A stretch of 64,000 nt of DNA. It comes from Silurus meridionalis. Lineage: Eukaryota; Chordata; Actinopteri; Siluriformes; Siluridae. The DNA is taken from positions 34,635,632 to 34,699,631 of the forward strand of contig NC_060885.1 of assembly GCF_014805685.1 (NCBI RefSeq), in the 5' to 3' direction. Positions 48,340 through 60,534 of this stretch are shown here, in pieces; position 1 is the first letter of the stretch, and each line of letters opens with the position of its first letter. Made by a program: the position numbers and the translations under genes. Under the pieces are notes generated by a model that saw nothing but the letters and a program-made list of their open reading frames with translations, did not search any database and was not told the DNA's origin.

Positions 48340-49850
48340 AAGATATAAATATTATTATTATTTTCAACAAAATTAAGGCAAAACATGTGACATTCTTTCT
48401 ACAGCAGAAATCACATTGTTTTAAAGTTCTTCTACTTCTTTGGATCAGTGTGGCACACCCTGTAGTTGAAGTTGTCTCTTCACCGTTGAATGATTTGTGC
48501 TCATTCAGCTACAAGGGTGTTAGTAAAGTCAGGTACTGATGTAGGTGATCTGAGGAGACCTGTGGTGTTTTTCAATTCACCACACAGTTGTTTGATAGCG
48601 TTAAGATGAAAGCTTTAGAGCAGAAGATCATTCACCTCAACCCATGTAAACCATATCTTTATGGACCTTGCTTTGGGAAATGTAATACTGGTATGTGTTT
48701 GGGTCTCCTAATAATCCTAAATTGACATTTAGACAAAAATACTATAAGTAGTATTGGATAACATTAATTGTAATATTTGAACAAAGTTAACATTACCACA
48801 GAAAACAGTCATTTATACGAGCTACAGGTAAATGTTTAATCAATCACAAAATAATCACAATAAATACCGACTCAGATTTCAAAATATATAATTGTGTGTA
48901 CATGAACTCTTCTCATGTCTCTTCATCTTGCTGTTAGAAGAACTTCATCACATATCAGCAATAGACAAATTCTGATTCAACTCACATAAGTGGCATTAGA
49001 AATGTCAAATTACTGGCAGCAATTACAAATGAGTCCAACATCACCCAGTCCGATCACAGAACATGAGACAGTATTCAGATTCAGTGACCTTCTATACTGC
49101 CCTGTAGGAATTGGTGACACTGCTGTATGTAACTGATTTTGGTCGTTTAATACTTTTTTTGGTCAGATTTGTTGATCCTGTTCCCATTAGATCCAAACGC
49201 TGCTCAGCATCTAAAACAGGTTGGACCTCATCAGCACGACAGCAGACTGTCCTCCAGGCGCGCTCACGATAACGTGCACCGCGGCAGGCGCGTTCTCGCG
49301 CACATTTCATGAACAGTGTTCCCCGATGTTGCACTGCCTGCGCGAGCCCGACTGTGTGACGTGTACAACAGCGCCCTCTACGGTCACAAAATACGATGAG
49401 CGCAGAATTCTTCAATGTAATGTTTAACCATTAAAAATGTTAATACATGAATTATCACAAGATTAATTACTTAATCACCCCAGTTTGTGTGAAAAGACTC
49501 GAATGTGACTTTCAGCACACTGATCTATTAATAGAATGATATTAAAGACTCAAACACTGATTGATTTATATTACAATTATCATGAGCCCAAAACCTTCTT
49601 TAAAATAAAACGTGTAAATGAGGTCACGTGTGTGGTGGTGAGTTCGAGTCTGGAGTTTATCATTTATTCCTCTCTAAATGTTCTGCTTGATGTTGAACTG
49701 ATGCTGAACTGTATGTTGGTGATCAGTAGATTCACAGAGCGCCGATCAGAACACGTGTAAAACCCCTGCATAATGCGTTTATTAGAGTAGAATGACTTCG
49801 TAGTAGAAGAGACCAGGTGCTGAACTGGACAGCCTGCAGTCTAGATCTTT
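48340..49850. other. Non-coding stretch with a transposon relic and small CpG cluster
   Basis: At 48420-48700, CATTCAGCTACAAGGGTGTT, AGTCAGGTACTGATGTAGGT and neighbouring text match the relic at 56250-56570 (same non-autonomous family). At 49250-49350 a CpG-rich patch (CGCGCTCACGATAACGTGCACCGC, read in parts) stands out from AT-rich surroundings; I could not attach it to a gene. Confidence 0.45.
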
Positions 49851-50255
49851 CACTATTTTAAAATATTTGGTGCATCATGAAATGAAAAACACAACAAAGG
49901 AACCCCAGAACTGTTGAACAGACACATATGGGACAACGTTCCTCTCCCAAAACTTGACCAACTAGTCTCCACAGTTCCCGGATGTATAAGGACAGAAGAT
50001 CTGAAGGTCTGAAGATGCTGCACAGTGGGAAACATGGCCCTGTCCCAACTTTTTTGAGACGTGTTGATGCCATCAAATTCAACATGACCTTATTTTTTCT
50101 TAAAGTGGTATAAATTCTCCGTTTTTTTGTTTTGTTCTATTGTGAATATAATATGGATTTATGAGATTTGCAAATCATTGCATTTTGTTTTTATTTATAT
50201 TCTGCGTAGTGTTCTAGTTTTTTTTGTATTTGGGTTTGTAATACATGAGCTAAAT
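49850..50255 (+). mobile_element. Non-autonomous DNA-transposon relic (host of the RTE insertion)
   Basis: Text such as CCCTGTCCCAACTTTTTTGA at about 50038 and TTTGCAAATCATTGCATTTT at 50168 is characteristic of a very common teleost repeat, with the terminal part running into TTGGGTTTGTAATACATGAG. The RTE LINE inserted at its right end. A relic in the opposite orientation lies at 58590-58745. Confidence 0.55.
50240..50255 (+). repeat. Target-site duplication, left copy
   Basis: AATACATGAGCTAAAT, repeated without change at 53399-53414, brackets the RTE LINE. A 16-bp perfect duplication dates the insertion as recent. Confidence 0.93.
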
Positions 50256-53200
50256 AACCCAGCCATTAGGGAGGCACAAGCCAGTGCATTCTTAGTGCCG
50301 GTCCCAAGCCCGGGTAAATGGGGAGGGTTGCGTTAGGAAGGGCATCCAGCGTAAAACACGTGCCAAATCAAATATGCGGATCACAAATGAGAATTTCATA
50401 CCGGATCGGTCGAGGCCCGGGTTAACAACGACCGCCACAGGTATCGTTAGCCGACAGGGTACCGGTGGAAATTGGGCTACTGTTGGCCGAAGGAGGAGAA
50501 GGAGAGGAGGAAGACGTCTACAGAGACGGCAGGGAAAGGAGCAGTGTAGGAGAGTGGAGTTTCGGGTTGGTACTTTAAATGTTGGTACTATGACGGGTAA
50601 AGGGAGAGAGGTAGCTGATATGATGGAGAGGAGAAAGGTAGATATGTTGTGTGTTCAGGAGACCAAGTGGAAAGGGAGTAAGGCCAGGAACATTGGAGGT
50701 GGGTTTAAACTGTTTTATCATGGTGTGGATGGAAAGAGAAATGGTGTAGGGGTGATTCTGAAGGAAGAGTACAGTAAGAGTGTAGTGGAGGTGAAGAGAG
50801 TTTCTGATAGGGTGATGATCGTGAAGGTGGAAGTTGAAGGGATGATGATAAATGTCATCAGTGCCTATGCTCCACAAGTTGGCTGTGAGATGGAGGAGAA
50901 GGAAAGATTCTGGAGTGAATTAGATGAAGTGGTAGATGGTGTACCTAGGAAAGAACGGTTAGTGATTGGGGCGGACTTTAATGGGCATGTGGGTGAAGGG
51001 AACAGAGGTGATGAGGAGGTGATGGGTAGGTATGGTTTTAAGGAGAGGAATGTGGAAGGGCAGATGGTGGTAGATTTTGCTAAAAGGATGGAAATGGCAG
51101 TGGTGAACACTTATTTTAAAAAGAAGGAGGATCATAGGGTGACGATAAGAGTGGAGGAAGGTGCACACAGGTGGACTATGTGCTATGCAGGAGATGCAAC
51201 CTGAAGGAGATTGGCGACTGTAAGGTGTTGGCAGGGGACAGTGTAGCTAGACAGCATAGGATGGTGGTCTGTAGGATGGTTTTGGAGGCGAGGATGAAGA
51301 GGAGGAGAGTGAGGACTGAAAGAAGAATAAGATGGTGGAAACTGAAGGAGGAAGAGTGTAGTGTGAGGTTCAGGGAAGAGGTCAGAGAGAGGCTCAGTGG
51401 TGTTAAGGAGGTGTTGGATGATTGGGCAACTACTGCAGGAGTGATGAGGGAGGCAGCTAGAAAAGTACTTGGTGTGACATCTGGAAATAGAAAGGAAGAC
51501 AAGGAGACGTGGTGGTGGAATGAGGAAGTGCAGGAGAGCATAAGGAGAAAGAGGTTGGCAAAACAGAAGTGGGATAGACAGAGTGATGAGAAAAGTAGGC
51601 AGGAGTACAAGGAGATGCGGCAGCAGGTTAAGAGGATGTGGCGAAAGCCAAGGAAAAGGCATATGAGGAGCTGTATGAGAGGTTGGACACTAAGGAAGGA
51701 GAAAAGGATTTGTACCGATTGGCCAGGCAGAGGGACCGAGCTGGAAAGGATGTACTGCAAGTTAGAGCAGTAAAGGATGGAGAGGAAATGTGTTGACTAG
51801 TGAGGAGAGTGTGTTGAGAAGGTGGAGGGAGTATTTTGAGCAGCTGATGAATGAGGAAAATCAGAGAGAGAAGGTTGGATGATGTGGAGATGGTGAAGCA
51901 GGATGTAGATAAGATTAGTAAGGAGGAAGTGAGAGCAGCGATTAAGAGGATGAAGAGTGGAAAGTCGGTTGGACCAGATGACATACCGGTGGAAGCGTGG
52001 AGATGTTTAGGAGAGATGGCAGTGGGGTTTTGACCAGATTGTTTAACAGGATTTTGGAAGGTGAGAAGATGCCTGAGGAATGGAGAAAGAGTGTGCTGGT
52101 ACCGATCTTTAAGCATAAAGGAGATGTGCAGACCTGCAGTAACTACAGGGGTATTAAGTTGATCAGTCACACCATGAAGTTATGGGAAAGAGTAGTGGAA
52201 GCCAGGCTGAGAGAAGAGGTGACCATCTGTGAGCAACAGTATGGTTTCATGCCGAGGAAGAGCACCACAGATGCCATATTTGCTTTGAGAATGTTGATGG
52301 AGAAGTATAGAGAAGGACAGAAGGAATTGCATTGTGTATTTGTGGATTTAGAGAAGGCGACGACAGGGTGCCAAGAGAGGAGTTGTGGTACTGTATGAGG
52401 AAGTCAGGTGTGTCGGAGAAGTATGTAAGGGTGGTGCAGGACATGTATGAGGACAGTGTGACGGCAGTGAAGTGTGCAGTAGGTACGACAGACTGGTTTA
52501 GAGTGAAGGTTGGACTGCATCAAGGATCGGCCCTGAGCCCTTTCCTGTTTGCAGTGGTGATGGACAGGTTGACGGACGAGGTCAGACAGGAGTCTCCTGG
52601 ACTATGATGTTTGCGGATGATATTGTGATTTGTTGTGAGAGTAGGGAGCAGGTTGAGAAGAGCCTGGAGAGGTGGAGATATGCACTGGAGAGAAGGGAAT
52701 GAAACTCAGTAGGAGTAAGACAGAGTACATGTGTGTGAATGAGAGGGAGGGCAGTGGAGTGGTGCGGTTGCAGGAGAAGAGCTTCAGAAGGTGGAGGAAT
52801 TCAGGTACCTGGGTTCAACAGTGCAAAGTAATGGAGAGTGTGTTAGAGAAGTGAAGAAAAGAGTGCAGGCAGGGTGGAGTGGGTGGAGAAGAGTGACAGG
52901 AGTGATTTGTGATAGTAGGGTATCTGCAAAATTGAAAGGGAAAGTTTATAGGACTGTGGTGAGACCTGCGATGTTGTATGGTTTAGAGACAGTGGCATTG
53001 AGTAAAAGACAGGAGGTGGAGCTGGAGGTAGCAGAGCTAAAGATGTTGAGGTTTTCGTTGGGAGTGACGAGGATGGATAAGATTAGAAATGAGTTTATTA
53101 GAGGGACAGCGCATGTAGGATGTTTTGGTGACAAGGTGAGGGAGGCGAGATTGAGATGGTTTGGACATGTGCAGAGGAGGGACATAAATTATATTGGTAG

Positions 53201-53398
53201 AAGAATGCTGAGGATGGAGCCACCAGGTAGGAGGAAAAGAGGAAGGCCAAAAGGAGGTTCATGGATGTGGTGAGGGAAGACATGCAGGTAGTTGGTGTAA
53301 AAGAGGCAGATGTAGAGGACAGGGTGGTGTGGAGACGGATGATCCGCTGTGGCGACCCCTAATGGGAGCAGCCGAAGAAGAAGAAGAAGAAGAAGAAG
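50256..53398 (+). mobile_element. Near full-length RTE-like LINE with frameshifts
   Basis: A 3143-bp insertion flanked by the 16-bp duplication. The 5' UTR begins AACCCAGCCATTAGGGAGGC. An apurinic-type endonuclease follows from 50374 (GTLNVGTM, QETKWKG, ADFNGHVG); then reverse transcriptase ([44 protein letters not shown] near 52614), a C-terminal region (LYGLETVALSKRQ, RWFGHVQRRD) and a 3' end of CCCCTAATGGGAGCAGCCG plus (AAG)n. Frame changes occur near 51145, 51774-51850, 52035, 52360, 52600 and 52760, and near 53260, so it is not active. Related pieces lie at 16300, 16438, 47804 and 60535. The RTE assignment rests on domain order, a single pol frame and the microsatellite-like tail. Confidence 0.9.
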
Positions 53399-53414
53399 AA
53401 TACATGAGCTAAAT
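53399..53414 (+). repeat. Target-site duplication, right copy
   Basis: AATACATGAGCTAAAT, identical to 50240-50255, immediately after the (AAG)n tail of the RTE LINE. Confidence 0.93.
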
Positions 53415-53676
53415 GTAAATACAGGCATGGCTATAAACTAACAAGGCACACCAGGGCTTTTTATAATATGAAGTTTTTAATGAGCAAACCACTGGCAAAA
53501 TTCCATAAAAGAAATTACAAAAGAAAAATGTTTTACATGAAACACACAATCACTGACTACATTTCACAAAACTAAGTTTCTAAAACATTTGCAAATTTTG
53601 CACAGCATGCTTAAATCTGGGTAAATGTGTAATACGGTCAATAGCATGGGAAAGTAGGAAATAGAAGAAGTAGAAA

Positions 53677-54818
53677 TTATGAAACTGTTTCCAGTTTCAC
53701 TCTTCTAGCCACTGCTGGGTTGATCTGAACCATCAATGCTTCTTCAGTCATTAAGGCTTGCATCATCTAAAATAAATGCATGGAATTGCAACAAAAAATT
53801 ATTAATTTTAATAACTAAATGAGACTATTTTCAAAAGGAAACAAAAAAAGTCTTACCTCATTTCCAGAATATGGACATTGGACTTTTTTTTTTAAATCAT
53901 CATCATTAAATATTGCCATGTTGATCCTGGTGGTGGATATACCAGGCAACCTGCAGCTCTCGTACAGAACTGATGAGGAGCACTCCAGAATTCTTGCATT
54001 TTTCCTGACTGTGTAACCTTGCTTCATTAGAAATTTAATTTGATCACATGTTATGTGAATGACTGGTCCCCAGTGCCTACCTGAAATAGAAAATCACACT
54101 TATGTGTCTTCCAGTTTAGCAGCTTGAAAGATAAACAGCATAAAGTTAGAAAAACCATGACTACTGGATTATTGGACTCATAACTGTGTGATAGTGTAGC
54201 AGACACTTTGCACTTTGCCATACATATATCACAGATTAAACTATTTATTTTTATAGGATGACACTTATTTGCTGTTGCAAACAATGCAAAGGATTATCAA
54301 AATACAAAGTTATGAATACAGATACAATTTCCACTTTATGGGCCGATGAACTTTTGGCCTCTTGGATTAGCTGCTTCTATGTTATTTTATAAGTACACAC
54401 TGAAGTGTTGGAGTCATGGTTGCCTTTCTTACTCATCATTTAAACCATGGTCACATTCCAGCACTGACCAGTAACTGACACTTTACCGGTAAATGACATT
54501 TAAATGACATATAAATAGAGTAGCATGCATTTAGCCCAGGAAGATAATCAGGAGCTGAAACTGTATTACAGTTGTTTATAACAGAGTTAATTAATCAGAA
54601 AATTGGTCAAAATGCATGGAACTATACCTGTCTGTTGGATGGTTGTAATGTGAAAGATATCGATAATGATATGTAGAACGTGATGCATGAAACTCACCTG
54701 AGCCGGTTTGAGAAACAGAAAACCATCCAGGTTGCTCACTCTGCATACATTGTTTGAAGATCATCCAGACGTTTAAGCTCTTCAAACGTTCCAGGTGATC
54801 CAGGAAATCTTTGTGCAT
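53677..54818 (-). CDS. Unrecognised three-exon gene (144 residues)
   Basis: Exons on minus: 54818-54698 (donor GTGAGT), 54080-53857 (acceptor TTTCAG, donor GTAAGA) and 53766-53677 (acceptor TTTTAG, stop TAA). The phases fit at both junctions, so one frame runs 144 codons from the first in-frame ATG; an in-frame TAA lies two codons upstream. The protein starts MHKDFLDHLERLKSLNVWM. It contains a Cys-bearing middle (HITCDQIKFL, ECSSSVLYESC, KKVQCPYSGNE) and ends ARRVKLETVS. I recognise no family. The first exon has a competing frame from an earlier ATG (MDNCIRNAQRFPGSPG..., stop after 33 codons), so the first exon could be read otherwise or the true start may lie further upstream. Confidence 0.45.
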
Positions 54819-55078
54819 TTCTTATGCAATTATCCATTGCACAAAGTTCTCACCTCCCCATGGTTCTCAACATTCAGCTCTTTTAACTACTTGACATTTT
54901 CTTGTTATTTTGCCAAGAACAGCAGCCACCATAAATTCTAAATCCTATTCCAAAACAATATCGGTCACATCATAAAGAACTTTTCCTTCATTGAAAACAA
55001 ATTATTCTGGGACAAAACTCAATTTGTATAATCTAAATGTTCTGATATTATTCCAACAAGTCCAAACTAAAATAGATT

Positions 55079-55086
<8 letters not shown>

Positions 55087-55139
<53 letters not shown>
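55087..55139. repeat. (GT)n microsatellite
   Basis: A pure GT run of about 52 bp followed by GAGAGAGA and ATATAT. Confidence 0.97.
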
Positions 55140-55145
<6 letters not shown>

Positions 55146-55323
55146 ATATATATACAGTAGATTCAATGTGGAATTGCTACTAAATGTATGTACATATATC
55201 TTACATATCTTTACTAGTCAAATGCTAAAGATGTCTGTAGTGAATTAAATCCAGAAAAAATACACATAAATAAATAAAAACAAACAATCAGTGTAATTAT
55301 TGAGAAAAGGAAAGAGGAATGGG

Positions 55324-55551
55324 TCAATTGTCCACTTTTTTGTGCATGTTAAGAATGCAGAGCACGCAGCCCACAATGGCCTCCTTGGACTCCTGCGAGC
55401 TCAAACGCTCCCAGACGAGACGCAGCGCGGCGGTGAGGTGAGCAGCAGCCGCAGAGAAGCTTCTCCTGAGCGCGCGAGCTGCTGCACCGGCGAGGCGGCT
55501 TCCGAAGAGCCGGAGGAGCGCTGAGCGGATCAAGAGGAACACAGCGGGCAT
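55324..55551 (-). CDS. Possible 75-residue microprotein
   Basis: A single open frame in a CpG-rich island (about 55360-55560) within AT-rich DNA. It starts MPAVFLLIRSALLRLFGSRL and continues with an Ala/Arg/Leu-rich amphipathic stretch, then WERLSSQESKEAIVGCVLCI and the end NMHKKVDN. The N-terminus looks like a mitochondrial targeting or membrane-anchoring helix, and IVGCVLCIL is a short hydrophobic segment. I do not recognise the family. GC-rich DNA lengthens chance frames, so coding status is uncertain. It may instead be the promoter/first exon of a non-coding transcript. Confidence 0.4.
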   Translation of the reverse strand: MPAVFLLIRSALLRLFGSRLAGAAARALRRSFSAAAAHLTAALRLVWERLSSQESKEAIVGCVLCILNMHKKVDN

Positions 55552-55555
55552 GCTG

Positions 55556-55573
55556 AGAGAGAGATTGAGAGAG

Positions 55574-55606
<33 letters not shown>
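55556..55606 (-). repeat. (GA)n microsatellite
   Basis: GAGAGATT units become a GA run directly upstream (on minus) of the 75-residue frame. Confidence 0.93.
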
Positions 55607-55608
<2 letters not shown>

Positions 55609-56240
55609 CTGAGCTCCTGATGAGCCACGGACAGACGCACGAGAGTTTGAGATAAAGTCAGGTTGCTCCTCTCATCTGTCCTTTAACGGTGTTGAGAAAA
55701 AACGTTCGTTAAATGAAAGGAAAATACAAATGAAAGTAAAGAAACGGATGCAGGACTTCTTCTCGCTGGGTTCCTTTCGGCGTTACTGAAACATCTCTGG
55801 TGTCTCCTCATTTCTTCAGTGTTCGCGCAGCAGCTGTTTTGGGGCGAGGACAACATCTGTTCAGTGTGCACGCTATTTTCTGCAGCCATTCTGGAGTTGT
55901 GTAACTGTGAAATCTACAATTGATTCATTTTCATGTAGTTTTAGTTTATTTGGAAATGTTCTCTCTATAATAACTATTTACTGAATCTCATTCGAGTAAA
56001 TGATGTCGTATTGCAGCTTTATCTCTGTGTATGATTTACAGCAGAGGTGCACAAACTTCTTCCGAAGAAGGGCCAAAACTCTAAAAGATTGAGGTTCATG
56101 GACCAAAAGTAAATCCTGTATTATAAAACTTTATTATATTACATTCAAATTTGCCATGAATACTCTAAAAAATAGTAAACTTTGATTTTTTTATGCAGTT
56201 TAATGAAGTTAATTTTCTACAGCAGTTGATTTCAGTTGTT
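55607..56240. other. Non-coding stretch, no feature seen
   Basis: A moderately GC-rich part to 55890 continues the CpG island, then AT-rich DNA. No gene was recognised; short open frames here have no coding character. Confidence 0.45.
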
Positions 56241-56249
56241 CAAGGGAAG

Positions 56250-56575
56250 ATGTTTCACTAAATGTTAAAGTGTGCTTGTGGAGATCCATGGATTCATTCA
56301 GCTATGAGCATGTTAGTAAAGTCAGGTAGTGATGTAGGTGAGGAGGTGAGGAGGTCTGGGGTGCAGTCAGCCTGCACATTCATCCCAAAGGTGTTTAATA
56401 GTTTTGGAGCTCAATATCAGGAGATCTTCCTCTCCTACCCATGGAAAGCAGATCTTCATGGAGATGGATTTGTGCACAGGGACATTGTCACGCTGGAACA
56501 GGTCTGCGTTTCTTAGTTCAAGTGAAGGGAACATTTCATGGTCCTGCATCCAAATATGTCAAATAAAATTTTGTG
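56250..56575 (+). mobile_element. Non-autonomous DNA-transposon relic
   Basis: The run TTCATTCAGCTATGAGCATG, AGTAAAGTCAGGTAGTGATG and later CATTCATCCCAAAGGTGTTT is a recognisable internal part of a common fish element; the copy at 48420-48700 shares these words. Ends and target duplication could not be set. Confidence 0.5.
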
Positions 56576-56780
56576 CCTCCAGCATTTTGGTAACAGTTTG
56601 GTTAACATATGGCTGGAAAATTGAGGTCTCAATACTTTTATAACTATATCTCAAGATGAGCATGCGTAACTTATACAGAGAGAAAAAAAGAGAATTTATT
56701 GTCATGGAGTAGTAAATACACCAATAACTCAAAAGTAAAGTTTAAGCAGAACCATTTCTTCACTATTGCACTATAAGCAG

Positions 56781-56782
56781 TT

Positions 56783-56816
<34 letters not shown>
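56781..56816. repeat. (GAAA)n microsatellite
   Basis: Nine GAAA units. Confidence 0.97.
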
Positions 56817-56817
<1 letters not shown>

Positions 56818-56819
56818 GT

Positions 56820-58590
56820 GGGAAGGTGCTCTGTAAAGGTCAAACAACAGACGACATGGTTCACCATTTGTTCCTCATGAGTCAGCTGTAAGTGTAACAG
56901 TTGTTTTAAGCTTTCTCTGCAGCTCATATTTCTGCGAAATGTTTGTGTTCATGCCCTTAAGGAAATACAAAGATGATTAAATCCTCTAAAATACTACCCA
57001 TTGTTGCACACTTGTTATTAAATTGTCATTATTTCACTGGTCTGTGACTAATCATGGAAAAATGTACTTACCTATTAGCAACACATGATGATCACATGGA
57101 ACTGCCACAGCTGTTAATGAATATAATGTAGGGTGTATCATATAAAAAATTCTATTAGATCATTTTCACAGGAAACTGCCCCTGATGGTACTCTGGGTCA
57201 CACTTTAGTTTGACTTTAGCTCTGTAATTGGAGATGCTCTATTTTACTCATTAGCCCCGTCACATCACCACACAAACCAAACTCGCCTACTTCATATTGC
57301 ACCTAATGAGGAGTGTATTTAAGCCCTGGATTTGTATGTTTCCTTGTCTAGTGTTAATTGTAGCTTATGTTTAACTTCTAGTTTTTATATTGTTTAAGTT
57401 TTGTGTGTAAATAAACCACTTGCACTTGTATACAACTCCAGAATCGCTGAAAACTGCAAGTTCATGTTTTTAAAGTAGTGTAAATAAAGCAATAATTACT
57501 CAGTCATCAATACTACATGAGGCATAATAAGTCTATACAAAAAAATACATTACTTCATTCGTACAACAGGTATGAATTACATGTATCCTAACTGTGTTTA
57601 ATGTTTTCATTGACAGTGTCTCTATATGATGATTGTGAGATCTAGATCTACTGATGATCTTTTGATTTCTGTAAAGCTGCTCTGGGAAAATGACAATTGT
57701 TAAAGTGCTATACAAATAACATTGAATTAATCTGAGACAGATAAACAGTACACACAGATACTTTAATGAGAGATTTGTGCTTCCCTTATTTTAAAAATCA
57801 TCAGCTGTCATTTGGGCATAGACAAACCACCATAAATAATACTTAAAATGTTATAAATGTATTAAATTAAGCAAACTATAAACTGAAATGACCTAAACTT
57901 ATATCAATTCAATAATTATATATAAAAAATACAGAAATAAATAATGGTTTATATTATTTATATTATACTTTGAAAAATGATTCAATAAACCTTGTTGCTG
58001 TACTATAGGGCCTCCTGTATTTGTATAACTTCTGTGGTACAAGCGGTAGATTGGTAGATGGGGTTGATCATGCAAGAACAAATATAGGGACAGCTGCTAG
58101 GTCCAGAAGACAATTCAACTGTTGTGTGTCTTCCTGGAGCAGCTGCAGTGCCATTTTAAAACTAGAAAACCACAGCCCTTGGTCTGGAAGCTGACCCTGC
58201 CTTACACAGATCTTTAAGGAGCAGCTCTTTCTGCGTCACCTGTCACTTGAACAAGTCAGCTGTCAAATTTTTTTTTTAAGTTTTACACTCCTCAGTATTC
58301 CTTCATATCACACAAACAATTTCTGAACAGGTTTTGTAGTGTGGCAGGGAGCACTATCCTGCTCAATATGCAGCTGAGAGAAGGAAAGTTTCTGGTGCTA
58401 CATAAAACTCACTGATTTGCACCATTTATAAATTGTACATTATGGGAGCATGTGAAAGGTACAGACTACATGGACACCAGGATGAATGTAAAAGGTTGCA
58501 GCAGGTGTGGTTTTAAAATAAATGCTCTAGTGACACCCTGCTGTATATTAAAAAAGTTCAAGACACTGTGTAAAAAGTCAATAAAAATTA
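56820..58590. other. AT-rich region with one short repeat relic
   Basis: At 57635-57730, TAAAGCTGCTCTGGGAAAAT and AAAGTGCTATACAAATAACA match, in the opposite direction, the family seen at 13190-13255. The remainder is AT-rich without any coding exon that I can support. Confidence 0.45.
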
Positions 58591-58745
58591 GAAAGCAATT
58601 ATTTGCAAATCTCATAAATGTATATTTTATTCACAAAACACATGGGACAAAATATTAAATGTTTGGCCTGATGAAAAAAATCAGATAATTTCGAATTTCA
58701 TGTCTCAAAAAAGTTGGGATGGGGCAACAAAAGTCTGGAAAAAGT
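58590..58745 (-). mobile_element. Non-autonomous DNA-transposon relic
   Basis: ATGTCTCAAAAAAGTTGGGA followed by TGGGGCAACAAAAGTCTGGA, and TTTGCAAATCTCATAAATGT before it, match the family at 49850-50255 in opposite orientation. Confidence 0.5.
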
Positions 58746-58774
58746 AAGTGTAATTTAAATTTAAAAGTTGGAAA

Positions 58775-59241
58775 AACAACCATATATATCTGACGCAGTA
58801 CACAGTGAAATGAAACAACGTTCCTCCTGATCCCTGTTGCTACATACAACAACAATCACAGAAAACACAGAGTTAAGGAATAGTAAGTGTCCTCAATACA
58901 TAAAGTGGATCGTGTGCAACCTGGTGCAAACAGTGCAAAGACAACACAAGACAGTGCAAGACAAAGACACAAAACACAGAATACAAAATAGCGCAGCCAG
59001 TAAACCTGTTGTATATTACACACTGCAATGTGTAAAGGATGTAAAGTGAACATTGTAATTAACAAAAATGTAAACAAAATGTTGTGCAAAAGAGCATTAG
59101 CAGCAAATTAAAAAAAAGATGTGCACAGATGTTAACAGTTCGTAGTAATGAAGTGATGTAATGTGAGTGGTACTGAAGACATGGATGTGTAAAGTGAGAA
59201 CAATTGTGTGTTTGAGTCCGGGTTGTTCAGATCAGTCACAC

Positions 59242-59305
<64 letters not shown>

Positions 59306-60455
59306 TTTAATTCAGTTCTTTGTTGAGAAGCCTGATGGCTTGTGAGAAAAAGCTGTTACACAGTCTTAAGGTGACGGCCCGAATGCTTTGGAACCGCTTC
59401 CCTGATGGCAGGAGGGTGAAGAGTGTGTGTGAGGGGTGTTGTGTGTGTGTGTGTGGTGTGTGTGGCCGTCCACAATGCTGTTGGCTTTGCGGATGCAGCA
59501 TGTGGTGTAACTGTACATGATGGAGGGGAGAGAGACTCCGCTGATCTTCTCAGCTGTCCTCACTATCCTCTGTAGGGTCTTGCAATCTGAGACGATAAAG
59601 TTCCCAAACCAGGCAGTGATGCAGCTGCTCAAGATGCTCTCAATGGTCCCTCTGTAGAACATGGTCAGGATGGGGGGGAGGGAGATGGGCTTTCCTCAGC
59701 CTTCTCAGGAAGTAGAGACGCTGCTGGGCTCTTGGTGATAAAGCTGGTGTTGAGTGACCAGGTGAGATTATCTGGCAAATGAACGGAATTTGGTGCTCTT
59801 GACGATCTCCACTGAGGATCCATCGATGATCAGTGGAGAATGGTTGCTCTGTGTTCTCCTGATGTCAACAACCATCTCTTTAGTTTTGTCAACGTTCAGA
59901 GACAGGTTGTTCGCTCCACACCAGGCTGTAACCGTTGCACCTCCTCTCTGTATGCTGACTCATCGTTCTTGCTGATGAGACCCACCACGGTCGTGTCTTC
60001 GGCGAACTTAATGGTGTGATTCGGCCTGTGCATTCCCACACAGTCGTAAGTTAGCAGAGTGAACAGCAGTGGACTGAGCACACAGCCCTGAGGTGCTCCA
60101 GTACTCAGTGTGGTGGTGCTGGAGATGCTGTTCCTGATCCGGACTGACTGAGGTCTCCCAGTCAGGAAGTCCAGAATCCAGTTACAGAGGGAGGTGTTCA
60201 GGCCCAGTAGGTTCAGCTTCTCAATCAGGTGCTGAGGGATGATCGTGTTGAATGTTGAGCTGAAGTCTATGAACAGCATTTGTACATATGAGTCCTTGTT
60301 GTCTAGGCGGGTGTGGGCCAGATGAAGGGTCATGGAGATGGCATTATCAATGGAGCGGTTTGGACGATACACGAACTGCATGGGGTTCAGTGAGGATGGT
60401 AGCTGGGTATTGATGTGCCTCATGATGAGCCTTTTTAGAAGTCGTTCAGTGCATC
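58775..60455 (-). mobile_element. L2/CR1-like non-LTR retrotransposon copy 2
   Basis: This minus-strand copy of the LINE at 23100-25617 is 5'-truncated at about 60455. Reverse-transcriptase blocks on minus include [24 protein letters not shown] and, at the catalytic site, FAEDT instead of FADDT, an Asp-to-Glu change that would inactivate it. Frame breaks lie near 59896 and 59662. Its 3' part carries a GT run (59247-59302) and only about two units of the 22-bp motif (58925-58965), compared with over twenty in copy 1. Its 3' terminus near 58800 (GAACGTTGTTTCATTTCACT on minus) lacks the CTTGACTTGA tail. Confidence 0.85.
59247..59302. repeat. (GT)n microsatellite
   Basis: A pure GT run inside LINE copy 2, equivalent to the CA run of copy 1 on the other strand. 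Confidence 0.97.
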
Positions 60456-60534
60456 TGGGAGGGAGGCGTCATGGTCACAAGCAGGTGATGTTGTCTTGTA
60501 GTTCGTGATCGCCTGGATGCCCTGCCAAATGATT

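Noticed and set aside
54716..54850. Alternative frame MDNCIRNAQRFPGSPG in the first exon of the unknown gene
   Set aside because: It stops after 33 codons and does not join the next exon in frame; the other frame continues through all three exons. It is kept as a caveat in that entry.
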